Shown here: positions 45,851 to 56,176 of the stretch, in pieces
Numbering within the stretch: the first letter of the stretch is position 1
Layout: each line of letters opens with the position of its first letter
NCBI GenBank assembly: GCA_017527435.1
Contig: JAFXQB010000002.1
Coordinates: 1 to 64,000, forward strand
DNA length: 64,000 nt
Direction: 5' to 3'
Origin: Salinivirgaceae bacterium
GTDB lineage: Bacteria > Bacteroidota > Bacteroidia > Bacteroidales > SZUA-534
The notes under the pieces: generated by a model
Databases searched by the model: none
Seen by the model: the letters and a program-made list of their open reading frames with translations, nothing else
Told to the model about the DNA's origin: nothing
Made by a program: the position numbers and the translations under genes

Positions 45851-47770
45851 ATGAGAAAGTTAGCGTTTATTGCCGTTTTTTGTTCGATTTTCGCATCTGT
45901 AAAATCACAAACATTATATAAGTTTAACATTAATGGTTTTTATGGCTATAAAAATGAAAATGGCGAAGTCGTCATTCCTGCTTCATACAAAATCGCAGGA
46001 CAGTTCTTCGAAAATGTAGCTATTGTTAATGATGGTTATTACTATTTATTGATAAACAATAAAGGAAAGAGAATTTCCGATTATTATTCCAATTTGAGAT
46101 TTTTAGGTGATGGCCTTTATCTTGGAACAAAAGGGAAGAAAAAAACTTTGTTAAATATTGTTGGCAAAGTTGTTTTGAATGCTGATGCGTATGATGGTAT
46201 CAGCTCTTTTAATAATGGATATGCAAAAATAGTTCAAAATAATAAAACGGGCATACTTTCTAGCGATGGGGTCGAAGTTGTTCCTTGTATATATGACCAA
46301 ATATTTGATATTGAGGATGGTTATATACAGATGCAAAAGGCATACCAGTATGGTTATTTTGATAAAAACTATAAGGTTGTAATACCTTGCAAATACGCAT
46401 CAAAAGAACAAGCAGCCAATGCTTTGGAAGAATACAAAACCGAATTTTTCTCATATTTTGCTAAAAAAACTGTTGAAAAGGAATTAAATAGTTGGCAGAA
46501 AAAAGGTGAATTTGAAAAAATCGACACGTGGAAAAAACGTGTAACAGCGGACACGCGTGAAGCGAAAATCCGAGAACTAACACAAAAGGCAGAAAAAACA
46601 TTTATAGAAACACATCAAGATAAAGTTATTGTTTTCTTTTTGGGAGAATATGATGCTGAAAATGAGGTATTTTTGGTGGAAAATAGGAAATATGGTAATC
46701 TGCTTGTTCCAGTACCAATCGAAAACGCACCGCAATTCAAGCAGCAGTGGGCGTCAATAACGAAAGAAACAAAATGTTTTATCGACAACGACACTATAAA
46801 CATTGCTGAAGTATTGTTCACACTTCCAAACGGCGAACAGTACAAATACAGCAATCAATCATCGCTCAACTACGAAATGGCAGAAATAGATTACAACTTC
46901 GAGCCAATCGCGCTTGATTTGCAGACAAATGAGCAAACAACGGTGCGTGGGCAACAACAGATTAAATCTGCGAAATGGACCTTGGGAGTGTCAGAAGTTG
47001 ATATTGAAATTCCTACATCCGATAAAAATTCTGACAATACTTTCGCTGTGATAATCGCCAACGAAAACTATCAAAAAGAGGCACAGGTTCCGTTTGCTGT
47101 CAACGATGGACGAACATTTGCCGAGTATTGCAAAAAGACTTTAGGCATTCCCATTAACAACGTCCACATTGTAACCGATGCCACGCTCAACAATATGAAA
47201 TACGAGGTGCGCTGGCTCAAACAAGTAATCGACGCCTACAGCGGCGAAGCTCGCGTAATCTTCTATTACGCTGGTCACGGCATACCAGATGAGGCGCAGA
47301 AAACAGCCTACTTGCTTCCTGTTGACGGCTTCGGAAACGATGTCTCAACTGGCTATAAATTAGACGATTTGTACAGCACTTTGGGCAATCTTCCAAGCAA
47401 GTCTGTAACCGTGTTCTTGGATGCTTGCTTCAGTGGCGCCAACCGAAATGGCGAGATGCTGGCAAGTGCACGCGGAGTGGCCATCAAAGCCAAAAGCAGC
47501 GTGCCTGTGGGCAATATGGTTGTCTTTTCGGCCGCACAAGGTGACGAGACTGCATACCCAAACAACGAGCAACAGCACGGAATGTTTACATACTATCTGC
47601 TGAAGAAAATCAAAGAGACGGCTGGCAATGTAACTTATAAGGAGTTAGGCGATTATGTAACCGACAATGTCCGCAAGCAGTCGATTGTTGTAAACGGCAA
47701 AAGTCAGACGCCAACTGTTGTGCCATCGGCAACTGTAGTCGGTACTTGGGAATCTTGGAAACTGAAATAA
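45851..47770 (+). CDS. Secreted WG-repeat protein with C-terminal caspase-like peptidase
   Basis: 639 residues. Signal peptide 1-19. WG-type beta repeats (about 20-200; GFYGYKNENGEVVIPASYK, KTGILSSDGVEVVPCIYD) are followed by a Lys/Glu-rich helical middle (about 205-260) and a beta-rich linker. A C14 caspase domain (about 400-639) has its His in FYYAGHG and the nucleophile Cys in FLDACFSGA. Both catalytic residues are intact. The first 900 or so bases are visibly more A+T-rich than the caspase part, suggesting a chimeric gene. It is one base from the DUF4384 gene downstream, so the two are one operon. Activity outside the cytoplasm and targets are unknown. Confidence 0.82.
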   Translation: MRKLAFIAVFCSIFASVKSQTLYKFNINGFYGYKNENGEVVIPASYKIAGQFFENVAIVNDGYYYLLINNKGKRISDYYSNLRFLGDGLYLGTKGKKKTLLNIVGKVVLNADAYDGISSFNNGYAKIVQNNKTGILSSDGVEVVPCIYDQIFDIEDGYIQMQKAYQYGYFDKNYKVVIPCKYASKEQAANALEEYKTEFFSYFAKKTVEKELNSWQKKGEFEKIDTWKKRVTADTREAKIRELTQKAEKTFIETHQDKVIVFFLGEYDAENEVFLVENRKYGNLLVPVPIENAPQFKQQWASITKETKCFIDNDTINIAEVLFTLPNGEQYKYSNQSSLNYEMAEIDYNFEPIALDLQTNEQTTVRGQQQIKSAKWTLGVSEVDIEIPTSDKNSDNTFAVIIANENYQKEAQVPFAVNDGRTFAEYCKKTLGIPINNVHIVTDATLNNMKYEVRWLKQVIDAYSGEARVIFYYAGHGIPDEAQKTAYLLPVDGFGNDVSTGYKLDDLYSTLGNLPSKSVTVFLDACFSGANRNGEMLASARGVAIKAKSSVPVGNMVVFSAAQGDETAYPNNEQQHGMFTYYLLKKIKETAGNVTYKELGDYVTDNVRKQSIVVNGKSQTPTVVPSATVVGTWESWKLK

Positions 47771-47771
47771 T

Positions 47772-48650
47772 ATGCGCACACTGCTATTAACATTGTTTTT
47801 GCTGGCCGCGCTGAATGTTGGTGCACAAGAGCCAAGGCAGGTTTGCGGCACTTACAAATATTATGTTCAAGCGAACGAAACGCTAGAATCTGCACGGCAT
47901 ACGGCCATACAAAGGGCTCGTATTTCAGCGCTGGCACGAGAGTTTGGCGAGTCGCTATCGCAGACGCAGACAATGACAACCAAAGAGGACGGCAGCGGTT
48001 ACACCGATGCTCTCTACACATCAGGCGAGGACTATGTCAACGGCGAGTGGCTCAACGATACACAAGAACCAACCATTAAGCAAGGTTTTGAAAATGGTGC
48101 TCTCTACATCCTGGCTTCGGTGTGCGGTTTGGCTCAAGCCAAAAACACCGCAAAAACCGACCTTAAATATCACGTTTTGCGCAACGGAACAGGACTACAG
48201 TTCGAATCGGAAGATTTCAAATCGGGTGACCAATTATATTTGATGTTTCAATCACCAACAGATGGTTTTGTATCTGTATATCTGATAGATGAAACGCACA
48301 CAGCATATTGTCTGCTACCATATCGCAACCAGAAAAACGGCAGTCAAAAAGTGGAAGCCAACCGTCAATATGTCTTTTTCGATGCCAATGGCGACGCAAC
48401 CAATACCATCGATGAGTACGAACTCAATTGTGATGATGGTTCGGGGCAGATTTTTAATGATTTATACATTGTTTTTTCAGAAAATGATTTCTCGAAGGCC
48501 GTTGATTACGCATCATCGGCAACGAGCAGCACAGGTTTGGATTTGCCGCGCTCACTTCCGTTTGCTGATTTTCTGAATTGGCTCAACAAGAAGCGCGCCG
48601 TTGATACCAAAATTCAAGTGAAAAAAGCGACGGTAAGTGTGAAGAGATGA
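47772..48650 (+). CDS. Secreted DUF4384-type protein, partner of the caspase
   Basis: 292 residues with a signal peptide (1-18, ending NVGAQ). The N-terminal half (about 20-130) starts with an ESARHTAIQRARISALAREFGE helix, like assembly-associated lipoprotein domains (LPP20/flagellar-type). The C-terminal half (about 145-270) matches the DUF4384 rhythm: GDQLYLMFQSPTDGFVSVYL, then LLPYRNQKNGSQKVEANRQY. It begins one base after the caspase stop and is followed by a terminator, so the pair is a closed operon. DUF4384 proteins and caspase-like proteases are often paired in bacteria; their joint function is not known to me. Confidence 0.75.
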   Translation: MRTLLLTLFLLAALNVGAQEPRQVCGTYKYYVQANETLESARHTAIQRARISALAREFGESLSQTQTMTTKEDGSGYTDALYTSGEDYVNGEWLNDTQEPTIKQGFENGALYILASVCGLAQAKNTAKTDLKYHVLRNGTGLQFESEDFKSGDQLYLMFQSPTDGFVSVYLIDETHTAYCLLPYRNQKNGSQKVEANRQYVFFDANGDATNTIDEYELNCDDGSGQIFNDLYIVFSENDFSKAVDYASSATSSTGLDLPRSLPFADFLNWLNKKRAVDTKIQVKKATVSVKR

Positions 48651-48668
48651 CAATCACTCATACGCGAT

Positions 48669-48706
48669 GTAAGGCTGTCACACTGTGGCAGCCTTACGTG
48701 TTTTTA
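48669..48706 (+). terminator. Terminator of the caspase operon
   Basis: GTAAGGCTG (48669-48677) pairs with CAGCCTTAC (48689-48697), followed by GTGTTTTT. Confidence 0.82.
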
Positions 48707-48897
48707 ATCAATTCATAATCACAACCCGCCGCCTTATAATCCGCTGAAACGCCATTTAAAAAACTCGTTTCAGCAGTTTTCGCGGCAAATAGTTGCGCAT
48801 TGATTGCTTTCGCAGAAAGCGCGCACAAAATTTTCCCCATATTTATAAAAGTACAAAATACTTTTAGATATATTTACGAAAACAAAACACACTCTGT

Positions 48898-51405
48898 ATG
48901 AAGAAACAAATTGCATTAGCGTTAATGGTCGGCGCGGTTGTCTGCTCGTGCGGCATCAAGGCTGACAATGAAGAACTTAAGTTGTGGTACTCGCAGCCCG
49001 CAAAGGCTTGGACCGAGGCGCTGCCCATCGGAAACTCGCATCAGGGCGGAATGGTTTTCGGCGGCACGGGACACGAGGAAATACAACTCAACGACGAGAC
49101 GTTCTGGGCTGGCGGTCCGCACAACAACATCCCTGAAAAGGCCAATGCGGCTCTGCCAAAGGTCAGGAAACTGATTTTTGACGGCAAATTTGCCGAGGCA
49201 CAGGATGTTGTGAATCAGAATTTCTTTACAGGACAAAACGGTATGGGCTATCTGACGCTGGGTAGTCTGTTCATCGATATGTCAGATATTCAAGATGTTA
49301 GCAACTACTATCGCGACCTGAATATCAGCAATGCCACAGCCACCACGCGGTTTGCGGCCAATGGCGCCAACATCACGCGCACGGCATTCGCTTCACTGAC
49401 TGATAATGTGATAGTTGTGCGCATTGAGTCGGACCAACGGAAGGGGCTGAATTTCGACATCAGTCACATCTGCCCGCTGCCGAACACCATCGATGTGAAG
49501 GACAATAAGACGACAATTGTTGGCACGGGCGGTTTCAAGGGCGCCGAAGATGTGAAAATGATTGTCAAGATTGACGGAAAGTCGCAGGAAGGCGTGGATG
49601 CGAAACTTGGTGCGTATCTGGCAGTTACAATCAAAAGCGACGGCACCGACCTGGCTGGCGAGAACAAACTGATGGTTCGCGGCGCAACATCGGCGACCAT
49701 CTTCATTGCATCGGCAACCAATTTTGTGAACTACAACGATGTGAGCGGAAATGCCGAAGAATTGGCTGAATCGGCATTGGCGAAAGCCGTCGAAAAAGAT
49801 TATAAGCAACTGTTAGCCAATCATATATCGGCATACAAAAAGCAATTCGACCGCGTGCGGCTTGAGTTGCCAAAATCGGACAGTTCGGCCATTGAGACCG
49901 ACCGTCGGCTGGAAGCCTTCAACAAAGGCAACGACCAAGCAATGGTGGCGCTGATGTTCCAATATGGGCGCTATCTGCTCATCTCGTCGTCGCAGCCTGG
50001 CGGGCAGGCGGCCAACCTGCAGGGCATCTGGAACAATATGGTAGACGCGCCGTGGGATAGCAAATACACCATCAACATCAACGCTGAAATGAACTACTGG
50101 CCCGCCGAGGTTACGAACTTGAGCGAGTGCCATCAGCCGCTGTTCTCACTCATTGGCGACCTTGCGCAGACTGGCCGCGCCACGGCTCGGCAGATGTACA
50201 ACGCCGACGGCTGGGTGGCTCACCACAACACCGACATCTGGCGTGTGACGGGCCCGATTGACGGCGCCTACTGGGGAATGTGGCCCAATGGCGGCGGCTG
50301 GCTCTCGACGCACATCTGGCAGCATTATCTGTTCACTGGCGACAAAAAATTCCTTGCCGACAACTATAACATATTGAAAGAGAGCGCCAGATTCTATATG
50401 ACGGCGATGGTTGAGCACCCCACGCTGGGCTATCTGGTGACCACGCCATCGACATCGCCCGAACACGGCTACACCAACGACGGTTCGTCGATGACGGCGG
50501 GCTGCACAATGGACAATCAAATTGTTTTTGATGTTCTGAATCAGGCGATTGCGGCTTCGGCGGTGCTCGGTGTTGATGCCGCTTTCCGCGATTCGGCGCA
50601 GACCGTTCTCGGCCGCATCGCGCCAATGGCGATTGGGCAGCACAACCAACTGCAAGAGTGGCTTGTGGATGCCGACGACCCGACCGACCAACACCGCCAC
50701 GTGTCGCATCTGTACGGACTTTATCCGTCGAATCAGATTTCGCCGTTCAAGCAGCCGCAACTGTTTGAAGCCGCCAAAAACACGCTCACACAGCGCGGCG
50801 ATATGGCCACGGGCTGGTCTATCGGCTGGAAAATCAACCTTTGGGCGCGTCTTTTGGACGGCAACCACGCCTATCGGATTATCTGCAATATGCTCAATCT
50901 GCTGCCTTCGGGCGGAAACCCGTGGATGGCACGCGGTAACGGCCGCACCTATGCCAATCTGTTCGACGCGCATCCGCCTTTCCAAATTGACGGCAACTTC
51001 GGATTCTGCGCTGGCGTGGCCGAAATGCTGCTGCAGAGCCACGATGGCGCCGTGCATCTTCTGCCCGCCCTGCCCGATGTCTGGGCCGACGGCAGTGTGA
51101 GCGGCTTGTGCGCCCGCGGCGGGTTTGTGGTTGATATGGATTGGAATGGCGGCAAATTGGCGTCTGCAAAAATCACATCAACCATCGGCGGAACGCTGCG
51201 AATCCGCTCGGCCGTTGAACTCGAAGGCGCTGGCCTGAAACCCGCCGAAGGCACTTGCCCGAACGCTCTGCTCGTGTCGGCCGATGTGAAAGAGCCGATT
51301 GTGTCGGAAAAGGCAAGCATCGGTCAGCCCGAGTGTGGGAAATACTTTGAGTATGATGTGGAAACGATTAAGGGACAGGTGGTTACGGTGAAGGGAAAAA
51401 TCTAA
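48898..51405 (+). CDS. GH95-family alpha-L-fucosidase/alpha-L-galactosidase, lipoprotein
   Basis: 835 residues. The N-terminus ([12 protein letters not shown]) fits a lipoprotein signal. An N-terminal beta-sandwich (about 25-290; [33 protein letters not shown]) is followed by an (alpha/alpha)6 barrel and a C-terminal beta domain. GH95 catalytic motifs are present: NINAEMNYW (the Asn pair), TSPEHG (general acid Glu) and DGNFGFCAG (Asp that activates water with the Asn). Substrates in this family are terminal fucose or L-galactose on plant xyloglucan, pectin or host glycans. Monocistronic. Confidence 0.9.
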   Translation: MKKQIALALMVGAVVCSCGIKADNEELKLWYSQPAKAWTEALPIGNSHQGGMVFGGTGHEEIQLNDETFWAGGPHNNIPEKANAALPKVRKLIFDGKFAEAQDVVNQNFFTGQNGMGYLTLGSLFIDMSDIQDVSNYYRDLNISNATATTRFAANGANITRTAFASLTDNVIVVRIESDQRKGLNFDISHICPLPNTIDVKDNKTTIVGTGGFKGAEDVKMIVKIDGKSQEGVDAKLGAYLAVTIKSDGTDLAGENKLMVRGATSATIFIASATNFVNYNDVSGNAEELAESALAKAVEKDYKQLLANHISAYKKQFDRVRLELPKSDSSAIETDRRLEAFNKGNDQAMVALMFQYGRYLLISSSQPGGQAANLQGIWNNMVDAPWDSKYTININAEMNYWPAEVTNLSECHQPLFSLIGDLAQTGRATARQMYNADGWVAHHNTDIWRVTGPIDGAYWGMWPNGGGWLSTHIWQHYLFTGDKKFLADNYNILKESARFYMTAMVEHPTLGYLVTTPSTSPEHGYTNDGSSMTAGCTMDNQIVFDVLNQAIAASAVLGVDAAFRDSAQTVLGRIAPMAIGQHNQLQEWLVDADDPTDQHRHVSHLYGLYPSNQISPFKQPQLFEAAKNTLTQRGDMATGWSIGWKINLWARLLDGNHAYRIICNMLNLLPSGGNPWMARGNGRTYANLFDAHPPFQIDGNFGFCAGVAEMLLQSHDGAVHLLPALPDVWADGSVSGLCARGGFVVDMDWNGGKLASAKITSTIGGTLRIRSAVELEGAGLKPAEGTCPNALLVSADVKEPIVSEKASIGQPECGKYFEYDVETIKGQVVTVKGKI

Positions 51406-51444
51406 ATAGCATAATTGTAGTAACGCTTCAGCGCGTTATTCGCT

Positions 51445-51496
51445 AGTTAACGGGGCAGGATTTTGAAAAACAAAACTTACCCCGTTAACTGTTTTT
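51445..51496 (+). terminator. Terminator of the GH95 gene
   Basis: Perfect 11-bp arms AGTTAACGGGG and CCCCGTTAACT with a 24-base loop, followed by GTTTTT. A small TAACGC/GCGTTA hairpin lies just before it at 51421. Confidence 0.75.
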
Positions 51497-51556
51497 GCGG
51501 GCAGATAGTGATGCAAATAAATTTCTGTTCTTAGGAAGGTTCTTGCGAAAAATCAC

Positions 51557-51564
51557 TATATTTG
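51557..51564 (+). promoter_or_regulatory. -7 promoter element (TATATTTG) of the TlpA-like lipoprotein
   Basis: Matches TAnnTTTG, 32 bases before the start; -33 box not evident. Confidence 0.4.
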
Positions 51565-51596
51565 AGCAACTATTAACCACATAAAACCATTATGTT

Positions 51597-53633
51597 ATGA
51601 GAAAACTAATTCCGATTGCCGCCGTTGCAATTCTTTGCGCCTGCACGCGCACCGAGCCGAAAAACACACAACCCGTTTATCCGCCGCACAACCGCACGAT
51701 TGAAAGCCCTGTGTATGGCGCGAAATCGGTCGCGACGCATAAAGTCAAAATCGACAAAATTGAGATTACCGACAGTCTTACGCGGCTATATGTGAGCAAT
51801 TTAGATGTATTCAAATTATCGGCTGCGCCCAACATTGTGGTGAACGGACAAAAGTTGGAAATGCTTTCGGCTGACACTGTCGGCATATTATCGGGAACCT
51901 CCGCATCAGCACAAAATGACGAAAGCGGAACGCAGTTTATCCTTAATTTTCAAGATGTTGACAGCACGGTGCAGACAATCGATTTTATTGATACCGACAT
52001 CAAATTTTGGAACATAGCATTAAACGACAATGCGGCGGCAAAAATAAAGGCCGAAACCGAAGTGCCCGATGAAATTGTGAGACAGGCTCGGACTGTCAGT
52101 AACGACACCGCGGGACTTGAAAAGCAATGCCTGATGGACGGCTACGCAATTGTTGAGGGCAAAATCTACGGCTACCATCCACAAGCCTTTGGCCCTGGCG
52201 CACATTGGGCGCGTATATTGAACTCCAGTGGTGGCCGATTTGAGAATTTTGCACTAATAGCCGACGACGGCTCATTCAAATTCGAAATTCCTATCACAAA
52301 AAAAAGGACAGACGTTTCTTTATCTATTAACAACACGAGCGCTGTACGGTTTTACCTTGCTTGCAATGACACCGTTCGGGTGGACATCGACCTAAAGAAA
52401 ATCGATTACAATTACGACAGAGTATATCCGTTACGCCTAGCATCATACTTCTCGGGGGCGAACGCTGAAATAAACAATTATGATTTCCCGATAGTCGGTG
52501 ATTTTAGTTTGATGGGGATGGATACTCGCGTGAATATTAACAAAATGCGAGGAATGACACTCAACCAATACAAAGAGTACATTTTGAAATTATATAACGA
52601 AAAACTCCGCGAGGTTAACTATGCGAGCCTGAATGCCACAGAGTTGGATATTCAACCTATGAATCGGAAAATCAAAGAGATGTACAACCATATACTACGC
52701 AGAAACGCCGTAGAACTTTTGATGGCATACAATCATTATATCGGCAGATACGACTCTGACGGAAAACTTTTAAAGCCCGATGCCGAATATTACAATTTTG
52801 TCAAAGACCTGTGCACTGGCGACGATGAACTCCTTCTTACTAATTGCCGTATGATGTATCGGATTTCCTGCGAATTAAATGGCATAAAAAATCCGTTTGA
52901 GAAAACGCGATATGACGTGGTCAGCAAGGAGGGCGAGCCGCTTGCAGTTGAACGGAGAATGTCGAAAAAAGAAGAGGCGGCCCTGAAAATGTTCAGAGAA
53001 CAATTCGGCTTCACCAAACCGCTCTATTCCGATATGTGGGTTGCAGCACGCTACTATCCACTAGAACATCTGTGGTCAGAAGATTTTGAAAAAATGAGCG
53101 ACACGGCAATGGCCGTAATAAAAACACTATCAGACCCTTACTTTCTGCAACACGCACTAAACCTAAACAACGGAATGTTCAACAGTAAAACTGATGAGAA
53201 ATCGTACTGGCAACATACCGATGGCGAGTCGGTTAATGATTCAATATTTGTGGAACTCATAAAGAATTTCAAGGGCAAAGTGGTTTTTCTCGATTTTTGG
53301 AGCCAGACCTGCCGCCCGTGCATTGACGGCATCGAAGAGTTGAAAAAAGTTGAGAAAGACCTGCCTATGGACAGCATCGCCATAATCTACATTTGCGAAG
53401 ACAAAACCACGACGAAGGAAGTATTTGAAAAACAGAGCGAAAAGTGGAGCAACACGAATTATCGCCTCAACTTCCCCATATTCAGTATGATATATGGAAA
53501 ATTAGGCTTTTCAGGATACCCTAACAACGTAATTATAAACAAGAAAGGTCAGATTATAAAGAAATATAAAGGTTACTACAGCAGAGGTACAGAGATTATC
53601 AAGGGTATACTGACTGAAGAAGCGGCCAAATAG
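51597..53633 (+). CDS. TlpA-family thioredoxin-like lipoprotein
   Basis: 678 residues, lipobox at Cys16 (AILCAC). A long N-terminal region (about 20-300) of beta-rich domains includes a DUF4369-like part (MDGYAIVEGKIYGY, NFALIADDGSFKFEIPI). A helical middle (about 300-530) follows. The C-terminal thioredoxin fold (about 550-678) has VVFLDFWSQTCRPCIDG, giving the redox pair Cys-Arg-Pro-Cys, and FSGYPNNVIINKKG as the cis-Pro loop. Likely a periplasmic disulfide reductase anchored to a membrane. It ends 12 bases from the convergent recX stop, with no terminator visible between them. Confidence 0.8.
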   Translation: MRKLIPIAAVAILCACTRTEPKNTQPVYPPHNRTIESPVYGAKSVATHKVKIDKIEITDSLTRLYVSNLDVFKLSAAPNIVVNGQKLEMLSADTVGILSGTSASAQNDESGTQFILNFQDVDSTVQTIDFIDTDIKFWNIALNDNAAAKIKAETEVPDEIVRQARTVSNDTAGLEKQCLMDGYAIVEGKIYGYHPQAFGPGAHWARILNSSGGRFENFALIADDGSFKFEIPITKKRTDVSLSINNTSAVRFYLACNDTVRVDIDLKKIDYNYDRVYPLRLASYFSGANAEINNYDFPIVGDFSLMGMDTRVNINKMRGMTLNQYKEYILKLYNEKLREVNYASLNATELDIQPMNRKIKEMYNHILRRNAVELLMAYNHYIGRYDSDGKLLKPDAEYYNFVKDLCTGDDELLLTNCRMMYRISCELNGIKNPFEKTRYDVVSKEGEPLAVERRMSKKEEAALKMFREQFGFTKPLYSDMWVAARYYPLEHLWSEDFEKMSDTAMAVIKTLSDPYFLQHALNLNNGMFNSKTDEKSYWQHTDGESVNDSIFVELIKNFKGKVVFLDFWSQTCRPCIDGIEELKKVEKDLPMDSIAIIYICEDKTTTKEVFEKQSEKWSNTNYRLNFPIFSMIYGKLGFSGYPNNVIINKKGQIIKKYKGYYSRGTEIIKGILTEEAAK

Positions 53634-53645
53634 AATTATCGGTTG

Positions 53646-54104
53646 CTAATCAGCATCTTCCACATTCAGATTCTTGAACACGAAATCAGGTTCAAAGCCT
53701 TTTTGGATTAGATATGCGGCGGTTTTGCGGTTACGCTCGAAGGGTTTCAGAGCGCGCAACTGGCGCAGTTTTTTGTCGCGTTCGGCTTCGAAGGCACGCT
53801 GATAGTCCGATTCGGGCAACTCGTTAAAGGCTTCATTTATAACCTGTTGGTCGATATGTTTCTGCCGCAGCATCAGCGTGGTTTTCACTCGCCCCCAATG
53901 GTTGAAGCGCGTTTTGTCGCGCACGTAGGCGGTGGCAAAGCGCAGATTATCGACAAAGCGCTCAACAACGAGAGACTCGATAACTCGCTGAATATCTGCT
54001 GACTGCACGCCCCAATTGCGCATTTTCTGCTCAAGGTCGAAAGTACAGCATTCGCTTTTTGCGGCTAAAAAGCGGCAGCGTTCAAGGGCTTCGTCAAAGG
54101 TCAT
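53646..54104 (-). CDS. recX: Regulatory protein RecX
   Basis: Modulates RecA filaments. About 152 residues from ATG 54104, which overlaps the prmC stop as ATGA; an ATG four codons upstream (54116) is an alternative. The tandem three-helix repeats of RecX are visible: EALERCRFLAAKSECCTFDLEQKM, then IQRVIESLVVERFVDNLRFATAYVRDKTRFNHWG and the RKTAAYLIQKGFEPDFVF end. It is translationally coupled to prmC; recA is not in the window. Confidence 0.85.
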   Translation of the reverse strand: MTFDEALERCRFLAAKSECCTFDLEQKMRNWGVQSADIQRVIESLVVERFVDNLRFATAYVRDKTRFNHWGRVKTTLMLRQKHIDQQVINEAFNELPESDYQRAFEAERDKKLRQLRALKPFERNRKTAAYLIQKGFEPDFVFKNLNVEDAD

Positions 54105-54961
54105 TTCGCGTTCCATACGGCACTCACCATTCTGTTTTTTTCATAAAAGTCGCGGTGCAACTCAACGTTGTCAAACCGCATATTCTCAAGCAATTGCACC
54201 GTTTCGGGACCAAACCGCTCGTTGATTTCGAAGAACAACATTCCGCCCGATTTGAGCCATTGCTGCGCCAACTCGGCAATGCGGCGGTAGAACAGCAGCG
54301 GGTCCGCATCGGGTACGAAAAGCGCCAAATGCGGCTCAAAATCAAGCACATTGCGGCACATCTGGCTTTTGTCGGTTTCGGTCACGTAGGGCGGATTGCT
54401 CACCACAATATCAAGACTCGACGGTACAAATAATTGATTATCAGCAAGAATATCGGCACGAACAAACTCTACCTGCGCGCTGTTCTGCTCGGCATTGCGC
54501 CGCGCCACTTCAATCGCGGAAGCGGACACATCGACAGCCGTAACTTGCGCACCATCAATCAGTTTGGCCAACGAAACGGCAATGCAGCCACTGCCTGTGC
54601 CAACATCGACAATCCGCGGCGACGGCCGTTTGCAGCGGTCGACAATGAGCCGCACCAACTCTTCGGTTTCGGGGCGCGGAATCAGCACATCGCGGCAAAC
54701 GCTGAAAGGCATATCCATAAACCATTCTGTGCCAACCACATACTGCAACGGCTCACCATCGGCAAGCCTTTTTAGCATCAGTTGCAGTTGTTCGTAATCA
54801 GTTTCTGATAATTTTGCATCGGGATAGGCGATAACCTGAACGCGCGTGAATCCGAAGTGCTCAAGTAGTTCAAACACAACTTGTTGCAATTCGCGCGGCG
54901 AGTACACGGGCGCCAACTGACGGCGCATTTCCGACTGAATGAAGGCTAACGTCCTGTCCAT
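54101..54961 (-). CDS. prmC: Peptide chain release factor N5-glutamine methyltransferase PrmC
   Basis: Methylates the GGQ glutamine of release factors with S-adenosylmethionine. 286 residues. The N-terminal helical domain ends with GEPLQYVVGTEWFMDMPF, the next block is RDVLIPRPETEELV, the SAM-binding motif is VDVGTGSGCIA, and the catalytic NPPY is in VVSNPPYVTE. ATG 54961 is preferred over a TTG at 54985, which would overlap the divergent ribD start. Operon prmC-recX. A TAnnTTTG element sits just upstream of the ATG, so the mRNA may have almost no leader. Confidence 0.92.
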   Translation of the reverse strand: MDRTLAFIQSEMRRQLAPVYSPRELQQVVFELLEHFGFTRVQVIAYPDAKLSETDYEQLQLMLKRLADGEPLQYVVGTEWFMDMPFSVCRDVLIPRPETEELVRLIVDRCKRPSPRIVDVGTGSGCIAVSLAKLIDGAQVTAVDVSASAIEVARRNAEQNSAQVEFVRADILADNQLFVPSSLDIVVSNPPYVTETDKSQMCRNVLDFEPHLALFVPDADPLLFYRRIAELAQQWLKSGGMLFFEINERFGPETVQLLENMRFDNVELHRDFYEKNRMVSAVWNAK

Positions 54962-54965
54962 AATG

Positions 54966-54997
54966 CAAATGTAAACGAGCGCCAATGAACGAGCAAG
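54966..54997 (-). promoter_or_regulatory. Promoter of prmC-recX, overlapping the ribD start
   Basis: On the minus strand CTTG (54997-54994), 20 bases, then TACATTTG (54973-54966), matching the Bacteroides -33/-7 pattern. The -7 box ends four bases before the prmC ATG, implying a leaderless or nearly leaderless transcript. Confidence 0.5.
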
Positions 54998-56034
54998 TGA
55001 ACGACGAATTTTTTATGCGGCGGTGTCTGCAACTGGCCGCGCTGGGCGCTGGGACGGCCGCCCCGAACCCAATGGTAGGCGCGGTTGTGGTGTGCGACGG
55101 CGCGATTATCGGCGAAGGTTACCACCACCGTTGCGGCGAAGCGCACGCCGAAGTGAACGCCATTGCCGCCGTCAAAAATCCTGAATTGCTCTGCCGCTCA
55201 ACCATTTACGTGAGTCTTGAGCCGTGCAGCCACTACGGCAAAACGCCCCCTTGCGCCGACCTGATTATCAGCCGCAAAATTCCCAATGTAGTGGTGGGTA
55301 TGGTTGACCCGTTCGGGAAGGTTAACGGCAACGGAATCAATAAATTGCGAGCAGCAGGCTGCAACGTGAAAGTTGGCGTTTTGGAAGACGAATGCCGACA
55401 GTTGAACCGCGCTTTCATCACTTTTCACACAAAAAAACGCCCGTACGTGATTCTGAAATGGGCCGAATCGGCCGACGGATTCATCGACGGCGAGCGCTCG
55501 CCCGAGAACAACCGCCCCGTGTGGCTCACCAACGACGCCTGCCGCGCTATGGTTCACCGCTGGCGTGCCGAGTCGGGCGCGATAATGGTGGGCTACAACA
55601 CCGCGCTGCTCGACAATCCGCAACTCAACGTTCGCGCGTGGACTGGCCGCGACCCGCTACGAATTGTCACCGACCGCGCGTTGCAACTGCCTGACAATCT
55701 TCATATTTTCGACCACTCGCAACCTACTTGGCGGTTGAACACAATTAATGATAATTGCACCGAAAATCTGCAAAACGTTCTGCTGCCGTGGGGTGACGCA
55801 ATGCTGCCCGCGCTAATGCAGCGGCTTTACGACGCGCAAATCAACCAACTGATTGTTGAAGGCGGCACGCGCCTGCTGCAATCGTTCATCGACACTGGCT
55901 TGTGGGACGAAGCGCTGATTTTCAAAAGCCCCGTGGTTTTGGACGGCGGCGTAAAGGCGCCTGTCATTTCGGGCTTGAACGAGAGTTCGGAAATGATTGG
56001 GAATGTGGGGCTTGTAAGAATAAAATCTGTTTAG
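54985..56034 (+). CDS. ribD: Bifunctional riboflavin biosynthesis protein RibD
   Basis: Deaminase and reductase for two successive steps of riboflavin synthesis. 349 residues. The N-terminal deaminase domain (1-145) starts FFMRRCLQLAALGAGTAAPNPMVGAV and has the zinc motifs HAE (in CGEAHAEVNA) and PCSHYGKTPPC. The C-terminal reductase domain (about 150-349) has RPYVILKWAESADG, the GYNTALLDNPQLNVR segment and VEGGTRLLQSF. Full length and intact. The start codon is only 23 bases from the divergent prmC start. Confidence 0.93.
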   Translation: MNEQVNDEFFMRRCLQLAALGAGTAAPNPMVGAVVVCDGAIIGEGYHHRCGEAHAEVNAIAAVKNPELLCRSTIYVSLEPCSHYGKTPPCADLIISRKIPNVVVGMVDPFGKVNGNGINKLRAAGCNVKVGVLEDECRQLNRAFITFHTKKRPYVILKWAESADGFIDGERSPENNRPVWLTNDACRAMVHRWRAESGAIMVGYNTALLDNPQLNVRAWTGRDPLRIVTDRALQLPDNLHIFDHSQPTWRLNTINDNCTENLQNVLLPWGDAMLPALMQRLYDAQINQLIVEGGTRLLQSFIDTGLWDEALIFKSPVVLDGGVKAPVISGLNESSEMIGNVGLVRIKSV

Positions 56035-56070
56035 AAAACGGATTGCGAGGAATTTCGTTTCAAAAAACAT

Positions 56071-56102
56071 TTTCCTTTTCAAACCTACTTTTTATACTTT
56101 TG
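56071..56102 (+). promoter_or_regulatory. Promoter of the zeta-like toxin pair
   Basis: TTTC at 56071-56074, 20 bases, then TACTTTTG at 56095-56102: a near match to TTTG/TAnnTTTG, 74 bases before the first start. Confidence 0.45.
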
Positions 56103-56176
56103 TCTTGATATGTGTTTATGATAATTGGGCGCAAGAAGCATACAATTGAATATAATACAAACAAAAACAGTGAGAT

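Noticed and set aside
50146..51057. 303-codon open frame antisense to GH95
   Set aside because: Overlaps all GH95 catalytic motifs; no independent evidence for coding.
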